This document shows positions 1 to 8,681 of a DNA stretch of 64,000 nt, in pieces (the first letter of the stretch is position 1; every line of letters starts with the position of its first letter). Location: NCBI RefSeq assembly GCF_003344965.1, contig NZ_CP031194.1:1178001-1242000 (forward strand). The letters run 5' to 3'. The notes beneath the pieces were generated by a model. It was not told where the DNA came from and searched no databases. It saw only the letters and a list, made by a program, of their open reading frames with translations. A program made the translations under genes and the position numbers. The stretch comes from Streptomyces paludis. Lineage in GTDB: Bacteria; Actinomycetota; Actinomycetes; Streptomycetales; Streptomycetaceae.

Positions 1-1113
1 CATCCCGATCATGGTGAGGGCCAGCGGGAACGAGCAGTTCGAGATCCCGAGGAGCACCGCCCAGAGCCAGGCGCCGGCGGCCGGGGCGAAGTACAGGCCC
101 GCGTAGGCGGTCAGTCCGCAGAGCCCGAGGGCGACGACGATCGGCCCCTGGTGCCGCATCCGGGCGGCCATGCGCGGGATCACGAAGGCCAGCGGCACCC
201 CCATGGCCATGATCAGCGCGAGCAGCAGCCCCGCCGTACCGGCGGAGACCCCGGCGTCGCGGAAGATCTGCGGCATCCAGCCCATGGTGATGTACGCGCC
301 GGTGGCCTGGAGGCCGAAGAAGCAGGCCAGGCTCCAGGCGGTACGGCTGCGCCCGAGCCGCAGCCCGGCACCGGGCTCCGCGGCCGCGGTGTCCGCTCCG
401 GCGGCGACGGCCGGGGCGGCGGACCGCTCCGCCGACCGGTCGCGTACGAGGACGAGCCCCAGCCAGGGCAGTACGGCCACAGCGGCGAGCACCGCCCACA
501 CGCCGAGCCCCAGGCGCCAGTCGCCGCCCATCGCGCCGGTCATCGGGACGGTCACGGCGGCGGCGCCGGCGGTACCGAGGGCGAGGGACATGGAGTACAG
601 CCCGGTCATGGTGCCGACCCGGTCGGGGAAGTACCGCTTGACGATCACCGGCATCAGTACGTTGCTGACGGCGATGCCCATGAGCGCGCACGCGCTGGCG
701 GCGAGGAAGAGCGGCGCGCCGCCGGCGAAGGAGCGCAGTGCCACGCCCGCCGTGATCGCGACCATGCCCGCGAGGACGACGGCACCGGGCCCGAAGCGCC
801 GGGCCAGCCGGGGCGCGGCGAAGCCGAAGACCGCGAAGCACAGGGGCGGTACGGAGGTGAGGACGCCGGCGGCGGTACCGCTCATGTGCAGTCCGGTCCG
901 CACCTCTTCGAGCAGCGCGCCGAGGCTGGTGATGGCGGGGCGGAGGTTGAGCGCGGCGAGGACGAGCCCGGCGACCAGGAGCCGGGTGCGCCAGACAGCC
1001 GTTCCGCTCGAGGCGGAGGAGGGCGAGGCCGGTATCGGTGTCGGCATCGCGGTCGGCATCGGGGTCGGGGAGAGTGTCCGGGGCTGTGTCGGACGCTGCG
1101 GCTCGTCAATCAT
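1..1113 (-). CDS. CynX/NimT-type MFS transporter (C-terminus outside window)
   Basis: This is a multi-pass membrane transporter of the major facilitator superfamily, closest in feel to the cyanate/nitroimidazole (CynX/NimT) group. The visible 371 codons start at an ATG that has an in-frame TGA upstream, and the frame runs off the left edge. A Pro/Thr-rich N-terminal tail precedes the conserved LNLRPAITSLGALLEEV segment of TM1. Several hydrophobic helices follow, with the ARRFGP loop between TM2 and TM3. A Ser/Ala/Glu-rich linker separates the two six-helix halves. The gene is divergent from a FadR-type regulator with about 93 bp between the starts, so local control by that regulator is likely. 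The substrate cannot be read from the sequence. Confidence 0.85.
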   Translation of the reverse strand, partial: MIDEPQRPTQPRTLSPTPMPTAMPTPIPASPSSASSGTAVWRTRLLVAGLVLAALNLRPAITSLGALLEEVRTGLHMSGTAAGVLTSVPPLCFAVFGFAAPRLARRFGPGAVVLAGMVAITAGVALRSFAGGAPLFLAASACALMGIAVSNVLMPVIVKRYFPDRVGTMTGLYSMSLALGTAGAAAVTVPMTGAMGGDWRLGLGVWAVLAAVAVLPWLGLVLVRDRSAERSAAPAVAAGADTAAAEPGAGLRLGRSRTAWSLACFFGLQATGAYITMGWMPQIFRDAGVSAGTAGLLLALIMAMGVPLAFVIPRMAARMRHQGPIVVALGLCGLTAYAGLYFAPAAGAWLWAVLLGISNCSFPLALTMIGM

Positions 1114-1119
1114 GAGCCC

Positions 1120-1140
1120 ATCATAGAATCATGGGATGAT
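1120..1140. promoter_or_regulatory. Inverted repeat between divergent MFS and GntR genes
   Basis: ATCAT, 11 bases, then ATGAT lies in the short divergent gap, just upstream of the MFS start. An AT-rich imperfect palindrome at such a place is a plausible operator for the adjacent FadR-family regulator. No binding data; inference only. Confidence 0.35.
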
Positions 1141-1206
1141 TAGCGGGACCCGGCCCTCCTCCTCTCCACCGACTCCACCGACTCCACCCGACCGTTTGGG
1201 AGCATC

Positions 1207-1881
1207 ATGGCGTTGACCTCACCCCGGCGTACCGCACTCTCCGACCAGGTGATCACCGAGCTGCGGAGCCAGATCACCTCGGGCGTATGGCCGGTGGGCT
1301 CCCGTATCCCGACCGAACCCGAGCTGGTCGAGCAGCTGGGGGTGGCCCGTAACACCGTCCGCGAGGCGGTGCGCGCGCTGGCGCACAACGGGCTGCTGGA
1401 CATCCGGCAGGGCTCGGGAACCTATGTCGTCGCGACCAGCGAGCTGGCCGGGGTGATGCACCGGCGGTTCGCCGACGCCGATCCCCGGCACATCGCCGAA
1501 CTGCGTTCGACGCTGGAGTCCTCGGCGGCGCGGCTGGCCGCACAGCGGCGTACGGACCGGGATCTGCGGCAGCTGGAGAGCCTGCTCGCCCGGCGTGAGG
1601 CGGCGTGGGCGGCGGGCGAGGCGGAGCCGTTCGTCGCGGCCGACGGCGCGCTGCACATGGCGGTCGTCGCGGCCTCGCACAACGAGGTGCTGACCGCCGT
1701 CTACGCGGACCTCGGCCATGTGATGCGCGACTGGCTCCGCGACGATGTGGGCCCGGAGCTGCGCCCGGAGAACCACGTGGACCACGCGCGGCTGGTCGCG
1801 GCGATCCGGGCGGGTGACGCGGAGGCGGCGGCGCGGGAGGCGGAGAGCTACGCGCCGGCCTGCCTGGCCGACCGGACCTGA
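1207..1881 (+). CDS. GntR/FadR-family transcriptional regulator
   Basis: This 224-aa regulator has an N-terminal winged helix (about residues 8-75), with the typical GntR signature SRIPTEPELVEQLGVARNTVREAVRAL followed by the wing LLDIRQGSGTYV. An all-helical FCD effector domain (about 85-215) contains the conserved LHMAVVAASHN and the late VDHARLVAAIRAGDAEAA segment. These features place it in the FadR subfamily, which usually binds a small organic acid. A GGGAG ribosome site lies just upstream of the ATG. It is divergent from the MFS exporter and probably controls it. A hairpin at 1897-1936 separates it from the convergent fabI. Confidence 0.9.
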   Translation: MALTSPRRTALSDQVITELRSQITSGVWPVGSRIPTEPELVEQLGVARNTVREAVRALAHNGLLDIRQGSGTYVVATSELAGVMHRRFADADPRHIAELRSTLESSAARLAAQRRTDRDLRQLESLLARREAAWAAGEAEPFVAADGALHMAVVAASHNEVLTAVYADLGHVMRDWLRDDVGPELRPENHVDHARLVAAIRAGDAEAAAREAESYAPACLADRT

Positions 1882-1896
1882 ACCTGGGTGCACGCA

Positions 1897-1936
1897 AAAA
1901 GGCCGTGTGCCCGTCCGAGGACGGTCACACGGCCTT
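1897..1936. terminator. Bidirectional hairpin terminator, GntR/fabI
   Basis: An 11-bp stem (AAGGCCGTGTG / CACACGGCCTT) with a roughly 16-nt loop sits between two convergent genes. Read on the minus strand it is followed by a run of five T, so it mainly ends the fabG-fabI transcript. Confidence 0.8.
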
Positions 1937-1957
1937 CGCGTGGTGAGTGCTGGCCGG

Positions 1958-2728
1958 TCAGGCGCCCATGATGTGCACGCCGGCGTCGACGTGCACGATC
2001 TCGCCGGTGGTCTTCGGGAAGAAGTCCGACAGCAGACCGACGACACCGCGTCCGGCCGGCTCCGCGTCGGACATGTCCCACTCCATCGGGGCGCGGTGGT
2101 TCCAGACGTCCGCGAGCGACTCGAAGCCCGGGATGGACTTGGCGGCCATCGACTTGAGCGGTCCGGCCGAGATCAGGTTGCAGCGGATGTTCCGCCGGCC
2201 CAGATCGCGGGCGAGGTAGCGGTTCGTGGACTCCAGGGCCGCCTTGGCGACACCCATCCAGTCGTACTTCGGCCAGGCGAACTGCGCGTCGAAGGTGAGG
2301 CCGACGACCGAGCCGCCGCGCTCCATCAGCGGCAGGCAGGCCGTCGTCAGCGACTTGAGGGAGTACGCGGAGACGTGCACCGCCGTCGAGACGTCCTCCC
2401 AGCTGCCTTCGAGGAAGTTGAAGGCGCCCTGCGGGCCGAAGGCGATCGAGTGCACGACACCGTCGAGCCCGGCGCCCTCGCCCTGGATCTCGCGCACCTT
2501 GTCGGCCAGGCCGTCCAGGTGCTCCTGGTTGGTGACGTCCAGCTCGATGACCGGGGCGGTCTTGGGCAGCCGCTTGGCGATGCGCTCGACAAGCGTGAGC
2601 CGGCCGAAGCCGGTCAGGATGACCTCGGCGCCCTCCTCCTGGGCCACCTTGGCGGCCTGGAAGGCGATGGAGGACTCCGTGAGGACGCCCGTCACGAGAA
2701 TGCGCTTGCCGGCGAGGATTCCACTCAT
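1958..2728 (-). CDS. fabI: Enoyl-[acyl-carrier-protein] reductase (NADH), InhA/FabI type
   Basis: It catalyses the last step of each fatty-acid elongation cycle (type II FAS, cytosol), reducing trans-2-enoyl-ACP with NADH. The 256-aa product begins MSGILAGKRILVTGV, an InhA-like N-terminus with a modified Rossmann glycine motif. The catalytic pair is visible as YDWMGVAK (Tyr155, Lys162, spacing of seven, as in mycobacterial InhA). The start is the ATG at 2728, because a longer reading frame would only add 11 residues overlapping the end of fabG. The stop of fabG lies 4 nt upstream, so the two are translationally coupled. This fabG-inhA pairing is the standard actinobacterial arrangement. Confidence 0.95.
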   Translation of the reverse strand: MSGILAGKRILVTGVLTESSIAFQAAKVAQEEGAEVILTGFGRLTLVERIAKRLPKTAPVIELDVTNQEHLDGLADKVREIQGEGAGLDGVVHSIAFGPQGAFNFLEGSWEDVSTAVHVSAYSLKSLTTACLPLMERGGSVVGLTFDAQFAWPKYDWMGVAKAALESTNRYLARDLGRRNIRCNLISAGPLKSMAAKSIPGFESLADVWNHRAPMEWDMSDAEPAGRGVVGLLSDFFPKTTGEIVHVDAGVHIMGA

Positions 2729-2732
2729 GTGA

Positions 2733-3452
2733 TCAGTGACCCATGCCCAATCCGCCGTCAACGGGAATGACGGCTCCAGTGATGTACGAGGCGTCGTCGG
2801 AGGCGAGGAACCGCACCGTCGCGGCGATCTCCTCCGGCTGCGCGTAACGGCCGAGCGGCACCTGCGAGACGATGCCCGCGCGCTGCTCGTCGGTGAGGAC
2901 CTTCGTCATGTCGGTGTCCACGAAGCCGGGCGCGACGACATTGAAGGTGATGTTGCGCGAGCCCAGCTCACGCGCCAGCGAGCGGGCGAAACCGACCAGC
3001 CCCGCCTTGGAGGCGGCGTAGTTCGCCTGCCCCGCCGAGCCGAGCAGCCCGACGACCGAGGAGATGAGTACGACCCGGCCCTTCTTGGCCCGCAGCATGG
3101 CACGGTTGGCGCGCTTGACGACACGGAAGGTGCCGGTGAGGTTGGTGTCGAGTACGGAGGTGAAGTCGTCCTCGGACATCCGCATCAGCAACTGGTCCTT
3201 GGTGACACCGGCGTTGGCCACCAGCACCTCCACGGGACCGTGCTTCTCCTCGATCTCCTTGTATGCCTGCTCCACCTGCTCGGCATCGGTGATGTCGCAG
3301 CGGACCGCCAGGCACCCCAGCTCCACCAGAGCCTCGGGCGGCTCACCGGAACGGTAGGTGATGGCGACCTTGTCGCCGTTGTCGGCGAAGGCGCGGGCGA
3401 TGGCGAGGCCGATGCCCCGGTTTCCTCCGGTTACGAGAACCGAGCGGCTCAA
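2733..3452 (-). CDS. fabG: 3-oxoacyl-[acyl-carrier-protein] reductase
   Basis: It is an NADPH-dependent beta-ketoacyl-ACP reductase of the classical short-chain dehydrogenase family (239 aa). The cofactor motif TGGNRGIG is at residues 8-15, NAG follows strand 4 (NAGV near 80), and the catalytic Ser132, YAASK Tyr145 and Lys149 are all present. The C-terminal VPVDGG-like IPVDGGLGMGH is typical. Translation starts at a TTG, with an AAAGG ribosome site about 10 nt upstream. It is the first gene of the fabG-fabI operon. A CTAGCG/CGCTAG inverted repeat lies just ahead of it. Confidence 0.95.
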   Translation of the reverse strand: MSRSVLVTGGNRGIGLAIARAFADNGDKVAITYRSGEPPEALVELGCLAVRCDITDAEQVEQAYKEIEEKHGPVEVLVANAGVTKDQLLMRMSEDDFTSVLDTNLTGTFRVVKRANRAMLRAKKGRVVLISSVVGLLGSAGQANYAASKAGLVGFARSLARELGSRNITFNVVAPGFVDTDMTKVLTDEQRAGIVSQVPLGRYAQPEEIAATVRFLASDDASYITGAVIPVDGGLGMGH

Positions 3453-3467
3453 CGGATCAGCCTTTCC

Positions 3468-3488
3468 CTAGCGGTCTTGTATCGCTAG
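3468..3488. promoter_or_regulatory. Inverted repeat upstream of fabG
   Basis: CTAGCG, 9 bases, CGCTAG lies 16-36 nt ahead of the fabG TTG start on the minus strand, within the leader or promoter. It is AT-richer than its surroundings. It could be an operator or a small leader hairpin; nothing in the sequence names a regulator. Confidence 0.3.
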
Positions 3489-3762
3489 AAACCTATCGGC
3501 CCCGATCCGGCCATGAGCGATCGCCCCCTGACAGCGCCCGACGACGGACCCTGTTGGATCCCTACAGAACCGGCGTCCCCTCCAAGGCGTCCGCGGCGCG
3601 CCTTCGCCGTCGGACAGGAGTGAGAAGTGGGCACAAAGACATGTGGGGCGGTCGGAGTCGGCCGAGACAGATCTTCGCCGCCCGCGTTGTCGGTGCCGCG
3701 TGATTCACTGCGAGGAGCTGTCACGTCCCGAGAGCCCGAGAGTGAGAGAAGGGGAGGCATCC
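3489..3762. other. Intergenic region between divergent fabG and tldD
   Basis: About 270 bp without a convincing gene. It should hold the promoters of fabG-fabI (leftward) and tldD-tldE (rightward). Open frames here lack ribosome sites and codon bias, except for the GGGGAGG that serves the tldD GTG at its right end. Confidence 0.5.
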
Positions 3763-5286
3763 GTGCCCCACGAGGTGGATCAGTCGTTCCTGGCGCTGCC
3801 GCTACGGGCGCTCGCCGACGCCGCGCTGGCCCGGGCGCGGGCGCTCGGTGCCGAGCATGCCGATTTCCGGTTCGAGCGGGTGCGCAGCGCGTCCTGGCGG
3901 CTGCGTGACGCGAAGCCGGCCGGTTCTTCGGACACCACGGATGTGGGGTACGCGGTCCGGGTGGTGCACAGCGGCTCCTGGGGTTTCGCCTCCGGGGTGG
4001 ATCTGTCGATGGACGCGGCGGCGCGGGTGGCCGGGCAGGCCGTGGCGATGGCGCGGCTGTCCGCGAAGGTGATCGCCGCCGCCGGTTCGGACGAGCGGGT
4101 CGAGCTGGCCGCGGAGCCGGTGCACGCCGAGAAGACCTGGGTGTCGGCGTACGGCATCGACCCGTTCGAGGTGCCCGACGAGGAGAAGGCCGCGCTGCTG
4201 GCCGAGTGGAGCGGGCGGCTGCTGCGGGCCGAGGGTGTGGCGCATGTGGACGCGTCGCTGGTGACCGTCCATGAGAACAAGTTCTACGCGGACACGGCGG
4301 GTACGGTCACCACCCAGCAGCGGGTCCGGCTGCATCCGCAGCTGACGGCGGTCGCGGTGGACGGCGACAGCGGCGGGTTCGACTCGATGCGGACGATCGC
4401 GCCGCCGGCCGGCCGCGGCTGGGAGTATCTGACGGGCACCGGCTGGGACTGGGACGCGGAGCTGGAGCGGATACCGGAGCTGCTCGCGGAGAAGATGCGC
4501 GCGCCGAGCGTCGAGGCGGGGACGTACGACCTGGTGGTCGACCCGTCCAACCTCTGGCTGACGATCCACGAGTCGATCGGCCACGCCACGGAGCTGGACC
4601 GGGCGCTGGGGTACGAGGCGGCGTACGCGGGCACGTCGTTCGCGACCTTCGACCAGCTGGGCAAGCTGGCGTACGGCTCCTCTGTGATGAATGTGACGGG
4701 CGACCGCACCGCCGAGCACGGGCTCGCGACCATCGGGTACGACGACGAGGGCGTCGAGGCGCAGTCGTGGGACCTGGTGAAGGACGGCACCCTGGTCGGG
4801 TATCAGCTGGACCGCAGGATCGCGAAGCTGACGGGCCTCGGCCGCTCCAACGGCTGCGCGTTCGCGGACTCGCCGGGGCATGTGCCGGTGCAGCGGATGG
4901 CGAACGTGTCGCTGAAGCCGGATCCCGGCGGGCTCGCGACGGAGGATCTGATCGGCGGGGTGGAGCGCGGCATCTATGTGGTCGGCGACCGGTCCTGGTC
5001 GATCGACATGCAGCGGTACAACTTCCAGTTCACGGGCCAGCGCTTCTTCCGGATCGAGAACGGCCGGCTGGCGGGCCAGTTGCGCGATGTCGCCTACCAG
5101 GCGACGACAACGGACTTCTGGGGCTCGATGGAGGCGGTCGGCGGACCGCAGACGTATGTCCTGGGCGGTGCCTTCAACTGCGGCAAGGCCCAGCCGGGCC
5201 AGGTCGCGGCGGTCTCGCACGGCTGCCCGTCCGCACTGTTCCGCGGCGTCAACATCCTTAATACGACTCAGGAGGCCGGACGATGA
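3763..5286 (+). CDS. tldD: TldD family metalloprotease
   Basis: This is the catalytic subunit of the TldD/TldE (PmbA) heterodimeric zinc protease, which in other bacteria degrades unfolded peptides, matures microcin B17 and processes some modified peptides. The 507-aa product carries the TldD zinc motif HESIGH at residues 269-274 (HEXXXH), and a C-terminal region ending GGAFNCGKAQPGQVAAVSHG, where a cysteine ligand is expected. The start is the GTG with GGGGAGG six bases upstream; the frame extends 40 codons further without support. Its last two codons overlap an ATG (ATGA) that opens a short bridging reading frame before tldE. The substrate is unknown in this context, and no RiPP genes lie nearby. 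Confidence 0.92.
   Translation: MPHEVDQSFLALPLRALADAALARARALGAEHADFRFERVRSASWRLRDAKPAGSSDTTDVGYAVRVVHSGSWGFASGVDLSMDAAARVAGQAVAMARLSAKVIAAAGSDERVELAAEPVHAEKTWVSAYGIDPFEVPDEEKAALLAEWSGRLLRAEGVAHVDASLVTVHENKFYADTAGTVTTQQRVRLHPQLTAVAVDGDSGGFDSMRTIAPPAGRGWEYLTGTGWDWDAELERIPELLAEKMRAPSVEAGTYDLVVDPSNLWLTIHESIGHATELDRALGYEAAYAGTSFATFDQLGKLAYGSSVMNVTGDRTAEHGLATIGYDDEGVEAQSWDLVKDGTLVGYQLDRRIAKLTGLGRSNGCAFADSPGHVPVQRMANVSLKPDPGGLATEDLIGGVERGIYVVGDRSWSIDMQRYNFQFTGQRFFRIENGRLAGQLRDVAYQATTTDFWGSMEAVGGPQTYVLGGAFNCGKAQPGQVAAVSHGCPSALFRGVNILNTTQEAGR
5256..5286 (+). repeat. 31-bp direct repeat, copy 1 (end of tldD)
   Basis: It begins CCTTAATACGACTCAGGAGG and ends CGATGA. Copy 2 at 5342-5372 matches 30 of 31 bases, 86 bp further on. 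Copy 1 encodes the tldD C-terminus (LNTTQEAGR) and its stop. Confidence 0.95.
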
Positions 5287-5372
5287 CGGCGACCACCTCC
5301 CCCGGCCGGGGGTCCGGGGGTCGTCCCCCGGGACAGCACAGCCTTAATACGACTCAGGAGGCGGGACGATGA
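5283..5372 (+). CDS. Possible 29-codon bridging ORF between tldD and tldE
   Basis: An ATG overlaps the tldD stop (ATGA) behind GGAGG. The frame stays open for 29 codons and ends in a TGA that in turn overlaps the tldE ATG (again ATGA). The last nine residues repeat the tldD C-terminus because of the 31-bp duplication. It could keep ribosomes coupled from tldD to tldE. The predicted peptide is Gly/Pro/Ser-rich and resembles nothing I recognise. It may have no function beyond coupling. Confidence 0.35.
   Translation: MTATTSPGRGSGGRPPGQHSLNTTQEAGR
5307..5342. repeat. Dispersed palindromic repeat, copy 1
   Basis: This G/C-run palindrome (CGGGGGTCCGGGGGTCGTCC onward to AGCACAGC) recurs at 26174-26208 with one gap and one mismatch over about 36 bp. 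It lies inside the segment inserted between tldD and tldE. It looks like a REP-type intergenic element. Confidence 0.7.
5342..5372 (+). repeat. 31-bp direct repeat, copy 2 (leader of tldE)
   Basis: Second copy of the tldD-end repeat (30/31). Here the same sequence supplies the ribosome site (AGGAGG) and ATG of tldE. The single difference is C to G in GGAGGCSGGA. Confidence 0.95.
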
Positions 5373-6769
5373 GCGGCGCGATCAGGAGCAGCAGGCCGCA
5401 CGAGATAGTCGAGCGCGCGCTCGAACTGTCCACCGCCGACGGCTGTGTGGTCATCGCGGACGAGCAGTCGTCGGCCAATCTCCGCTGGGCGGGCAACGCG
5501 CTGACCACCAACGGGGTCACCCGGGGCCGTACGCTCACCGTCGTCGCGACCGTCGACGGCGCGCGGGGCACCGCGTCAGGGGTGGTGTCGCGGGCCGCGG
5601 TGACGGCCGACGAGCTGGAGCCGCTGGTCCGGGCCGCCGAGGCCGCCGCGCGCGGGGCCGGGCCGGCCGAGGACGCGGGGCCGCTGGTGGCGGCCGGAGA
5701 GGCGTCGGGCGACTTCACGGACGCGCCCCTGGAGACGACCTCCGCCGTCTTCGCGGACTTCGCGCCGGCGCTCGGCGAGGCGTTCGCCCGGGCCCGGGCG
5801 GGCGGCCGTGAGCTGTACGGCTTCGCGAACCACGAGCTGACGTCGACGTATCTGGGGACGTCGACGGGGGTGCGGCTGCGCCACGACCAGCCCAACGGCA
5901 CCCTTGAGGTGAACGCCAAGTCGCCGGACCGTACGCGGTCGGCGTGGGCGGGCCGGGCCACCCGCGACTTCAAGGACGTCGACCCCGGCGCGCTCGACGC
6001 GGAGCTGGCCCGCCGGCTGGCCTGGGCCGAGCGGAGGATCGAGCTGCCCGCCGGGCGGTACGAGACGCTGCTGCCGCCGACCGCCGTGGCCGATCTGCTG
6101 ATCTACCAGCTGTGGTCCTCGGCGGCCCGGGACGCGGTGGAGGGCCGTACGGTCTTCTCCCGCCCCGGCGGCGGCACCCGTGTCGGGGAGACCCTCTCCC
6201 CGCTGCCGCTCACGCTCCGCTCGGACCCGGCCGAGCCGGGGCTGGAGTCCGCGCCGTTCGTGATCGCGCACGCGTCCGGCGACGACGCGTCCGTCTTCGA
6301 CAACGGTCTGCCGCTGTCCCCGACGGACTGGGTACGGGACGGCAAGCTGGACCGGCTGGTCACCACCCGGCACAGCGCCGCCCTGACCGGCCTCCCGGTC
6401 GCGCCGGGCATCGGGAACCTGATCCTGGACGGCGCCGGTGAGCGGTCGCTGGAGGAGATGGTGGCGGGCACCGCGCGCGGGCTGCTGCTGACCTGCCTCT
6501 GGTACATCCGCGAGGTCGACCCGGCGACGCTGCTGCTCACCGGGCTGACCCGGGACGGGGTGTATCTGGTGGAGAACGGCGAGGTCGTCGGCGAGGTGAA
6601 CAATTTCCGGTTCAACGAGTCGCCGGTCGATCTGCTGTCCCGGGCCACCGAGGCGGGGCGTACGGAGAAGACGCTGCCGCGCGAGTGGGGCGACTGGTTC
6701 ACCCGGGCCGCGATGCCCGCGCTGCGGGTGCCCGACTTCAATATGAGTTCGGTCAGCCGGGGCGTATGA
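5369..6769 (+). CDS. pmbA: TldE/PmbA family protease subunit
   Basis: Non-catalytic partner of TldD; the two form a heterodimer whose TldE half lacks the zinc site. The 466-aa sequence shows the family core (FANHELTSTYLGTSTGVRLRHDQPNG, then the barrel ending GEVVGEVNNFRFNESPVDLL) but no HEXXXH, as expected of TldE. AGGAGG lies nine bases before the ATG. It is the second gene of the tldD operon. A 31-bp duplication has pushed it 83 nt away from tldD; the ancestral junction was probably a direct ATGA overlap. Confidence 0.9.
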   Translation: MSGAIRSSRPHEIVERALELSTADGCVVIADEQSSANLRWAGNALTTNGVTRGRTLTVVATVDGARGTASGVVSRAAVTADELEPLVRAAEAAARGAGPAEDAGPLVAAGEASGDFTDAPLETTSAVFADFAPALGEAFARARAGGRELYGFANHELTSTYLGTSTGVRLRHDQPNGTLEVNAKSPDRTRSAWAGRATRDFKDVDPGALDAELARRLAWAERRIELPAGRYETLLPPTAVADLLIYQLWSSAARDAVEGRTVFSRPGGGTRVGETLSPLPLTLRSDPAEPGLESAPFVIAHASGDDASVFDNGLPLSPTDWVRDGKLDRLVTTRHSAALTGLPVAPGIGNLILDGAGERSLEEMVAGTARGLLLTCLWYIREVDPATLLLTGLTRDGVYLVENGEVVGEVNNFRFNESPVDLLSRATEAGRTEKTLPREWGDWFTRAAMPALRVPDFNMSSVSRGV

Positions 6770-6823
6770 CCCCCATAGACTGACCGGTGGTACATCCATT
6801 GACGTGCGAGGAGAGACCCGACC

Positions 6824-8092
6824 GTGACGGACATCGTCGACGAGCTGAAGTGGCGCGGGCTGTTCGCCCAGTCCACTGACGAGGACGCTTTGCGCAAGGC
6901 GCTCGCGGACGGTCCTGTCACGTTCTATTGCGGCTTCGACCCGACGGCGCCCAGCCTGCACGTGGGCCATCTGGTGCAGGTGCTGACCGTGCGCAGGCTC
7001 CAGCAGGCCGGACACCGGCCGCTGGCGCTGGTCGGCGGGGCGACGGGGCAGATCGGTGACCCGCGCCCGACGGCCGAGCGGACGCTGAACGATCCGGAGA
7101 CGGTGGCCGGCTGGGTGGCCCGGCTGCGGTCGCAGATCGAGCCGTTCCTCGCCTTCGACGGGCCGAACGCGGCGACGATGGTCAACAACCTGGACTGGAC
7201 CGCGGGCCTGTCCGCGATCGAGTTCCTGCGGGACATCGGCAAGCACTTCCGGGTGAACAAGATGCTCACGAAGGACTCGATCGCCCGCCGGCTGGAGTCC
7301 GACGAGGGCATCAGCTACACCGAGTTCAGCTACCAGCTCCTCCAGAGCATGGACTTCCTGGAGCTGTACCGGCGCTACGGCTGCGTCCTCCAGCAGGGCG
7401 GCAGCGACCAGTGGGGCAATCTCACCGCCGGTCTCGATCTGATCCACCGGGTCGAGCCGGGCGCCGAGGTGCACGCGCTGGCGACACCGCTGATGGTGAA
7501 GGCGGACGGCACGAAGTTCGGCAAGACGGAGGGCGGGGCGGTCTGGCTCGACCCGGCCATGACCACGCCGTACGCGTTCTACCAGTTCTGGCTGAATGTG
7601 GACGACCGCGACATCTCCGCCTACAGCCGCATCCTCAGCTTCAGGTCGCGGGCCGAGCTGACCGAGCTGGAGGCGCTCACCGCGGAGCGTCCGCAGGCCC
7701 GCGCGGCCCAGCGGGCGCTGGCCGAGGAGCTGACGACGCTCGTGCACGGCGCGGACCAGTGCGCGGCGGTCGTCGCCGCGTCCCGGGCGCTCTTCGGCCA
7801 GGGCGAGCTGACGGAGCTGGACGAGGCGACGCTCGGCGCCGCGCTCTCCGAGGTGCCGCACGCCACGGTCGCCGCTCCGGCGCCGGTGGTGGACCTGCTG
7901 GTCGAGACGGGTCTGGCGGCGAGCAAGTCGGCCGCGCGCCGTACGGTCAAGGAGGGCGGCGCGTACGTGAACAACGTGAAGGTCGCCGACGCGGACGCGG
8001 TCCCGGACCGGTCGGAGCTGCTGCACGGCCGCTGGCTGGTGCTGCGCCGCGGCAAGAAGAACCTGGCCGCGATCGAGATCGCCCAGGGCTGA
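6824..8092 (+). CDS. tyrS: Tyrosine--tRNA ligase
   Basis: A class I aminoacyl-tRNA synthetase that charges tRNA-Tyr. The 422-aa protein has the HIGH-type motif PSLHVGHL (His46-His49), the KMSKS-type loop KFGKT at about 231-235, and a C-terminal S4 RNA-binding domain (about 355-415, containing [19 protein letters not shown]). The start is a GTG preceded by GAGGAGAG. It follows tldE by 54 nt. No T-box leader is visible in that gap. A strong hairpin follows the stop. Confidence 0.96.
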   Translation: MTDIVDELKWRGLFAQSTDEDALRKALADGPVTFYCGFDPTAPSLHVGHLVQVLTVRRLQQAGHRPLALVGGATGQIGDPRPTAERTLNDPETVAGWVARLRSQIEPFLAFDGPNAATMVNNLDWTAGLSAIEFLRDIGKHFRVNKMLTKDSIARRLESDEGISYTEFSYQLLQSMDFLELYRRYGCVLQQGGSDQWGNLTAGLDLIHRVEPGAEVHALATPLMVKADGTKFGKTEGGAVWLDPAMTTPYAFYQFWLNVDDRDISAYSRILSFRSRAELTELEALTAERPQARAAQRALAEELTTLVHGADQCAAVVAASRALFGQGELTELDEATLGAALSEVPHATVAAPAPVVDLLVETGLAASKSAARRTVKEGGAYVNNVKVADADAVPDRSELLHGRWLVLRRGKKNLAAIEIAQG

Positions 8093-8116
8093 CCGCCCGA
8101 CCGTACCTACGGACAA

Positions 8117-8160
8117 CTGCCGGGCTGTACGGGAAGAAGCCTTCCCGTACAGCCCGGCAG
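8117..8160. terminator. Strong hairpin after tyrS
   Basis: A near-perfect 20-bp stem (CTGCCGGGCTGTACGGGAAG with its complement) and a very short loop lie between the convergent tyrS and glsB-like genes. It is a Streptomyces-type terminator without an obvious T run. Confidence 0.8.
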
Positions 8161-8182
8161 CCGTGTGTCCTGTTTTCGGGGG

Positions 8183-8476
8183 CTAGATTCTCTCGCGATG
8201 GTTCTCGGTGCCCCTGCCGCCCCTGATCGCACTCCAGAGTTTCGCGCCCAGGGCGACCACGACGATGGCCCCGATCAGCTGGAGCACATGGCGGGTCCAG
8301 TCGATGCCACTGGTGTGGCGGACACCTATCCATCCCGCGACGGCATTGCCGAGAATGCTGCCCAGGATGCCGAACACAGCCGTCAGCCACAGCGGGATCT
8401 GCTGCTTGCCGGGGATGATCGCACGGGCGATCAGACCGAGCACCAGCCCCACGACGATGACCCACAACCAACTCAT
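8183..8476 (-). CDS. GlsB/YeaQ/YmgE family stress-response membrane protein
   Basis: A 97-aa integral membrane protein of the transglycosylase-associated (YeaQ/YmgE) family, usually induced by general stress. It starts MSWLWVIVVGLVLGLIARAI, continues with the conserved IPGKQ, and then GILGSILGNAVAGWIG, a glycine-rich second helix. A third hydrophobic segment near the C-terminus (LIGAIVVVALGAKLW) completes the pattern. The start is the ATG with GAGGAGG upstream; a longer upstream frame is not supported. The role is inferred from family only. Confidence 0.88.
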   Translation of the reverse strand: MSWLWVIVVGLVLGLIARAIIPGKQQIPLWLTAVFGILGSILGNAVAGWIGVRHTSGIDWTRHVLQLIGAIVVVALGAKLWSAIRGGRGTENHRERI

Positions 8477-8681
8477 GGTCGCCTCCTCACGCGGCGCGAT
8501 ATGCGCATGACCGACAGTCTGTGCCGGTCGGCCATTCGGCGCATGTCGGGCAGGGCCGTACGAGGTGGACCGGCGGGGGCGCGAGGGCGACCCCCTCTCG
8601 TTCCCGGGAGAGCCGCGGCGTACCGTGGTGGGGCCCCGGTCCGGGGCGAGCCGGCACAGCTGAATCGGGTGGTGGGTCGGG

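Noticed and set aside
3485..3760. A 91-codon minus-strand frame in the fabG-tldD gap
   Set aside because: No ribosome site, low-complexity product, and it overlaps expected promoters and the tldD leader.
5259..5272. TTAATACGACTCA, matching the first bases of the T7 promoter (also in the second copy)
   Set aside because: The promoter's CACTATAG part is absent and no T7-type polymerase is expected; it is coding sequence for tldD plus its duplicate.
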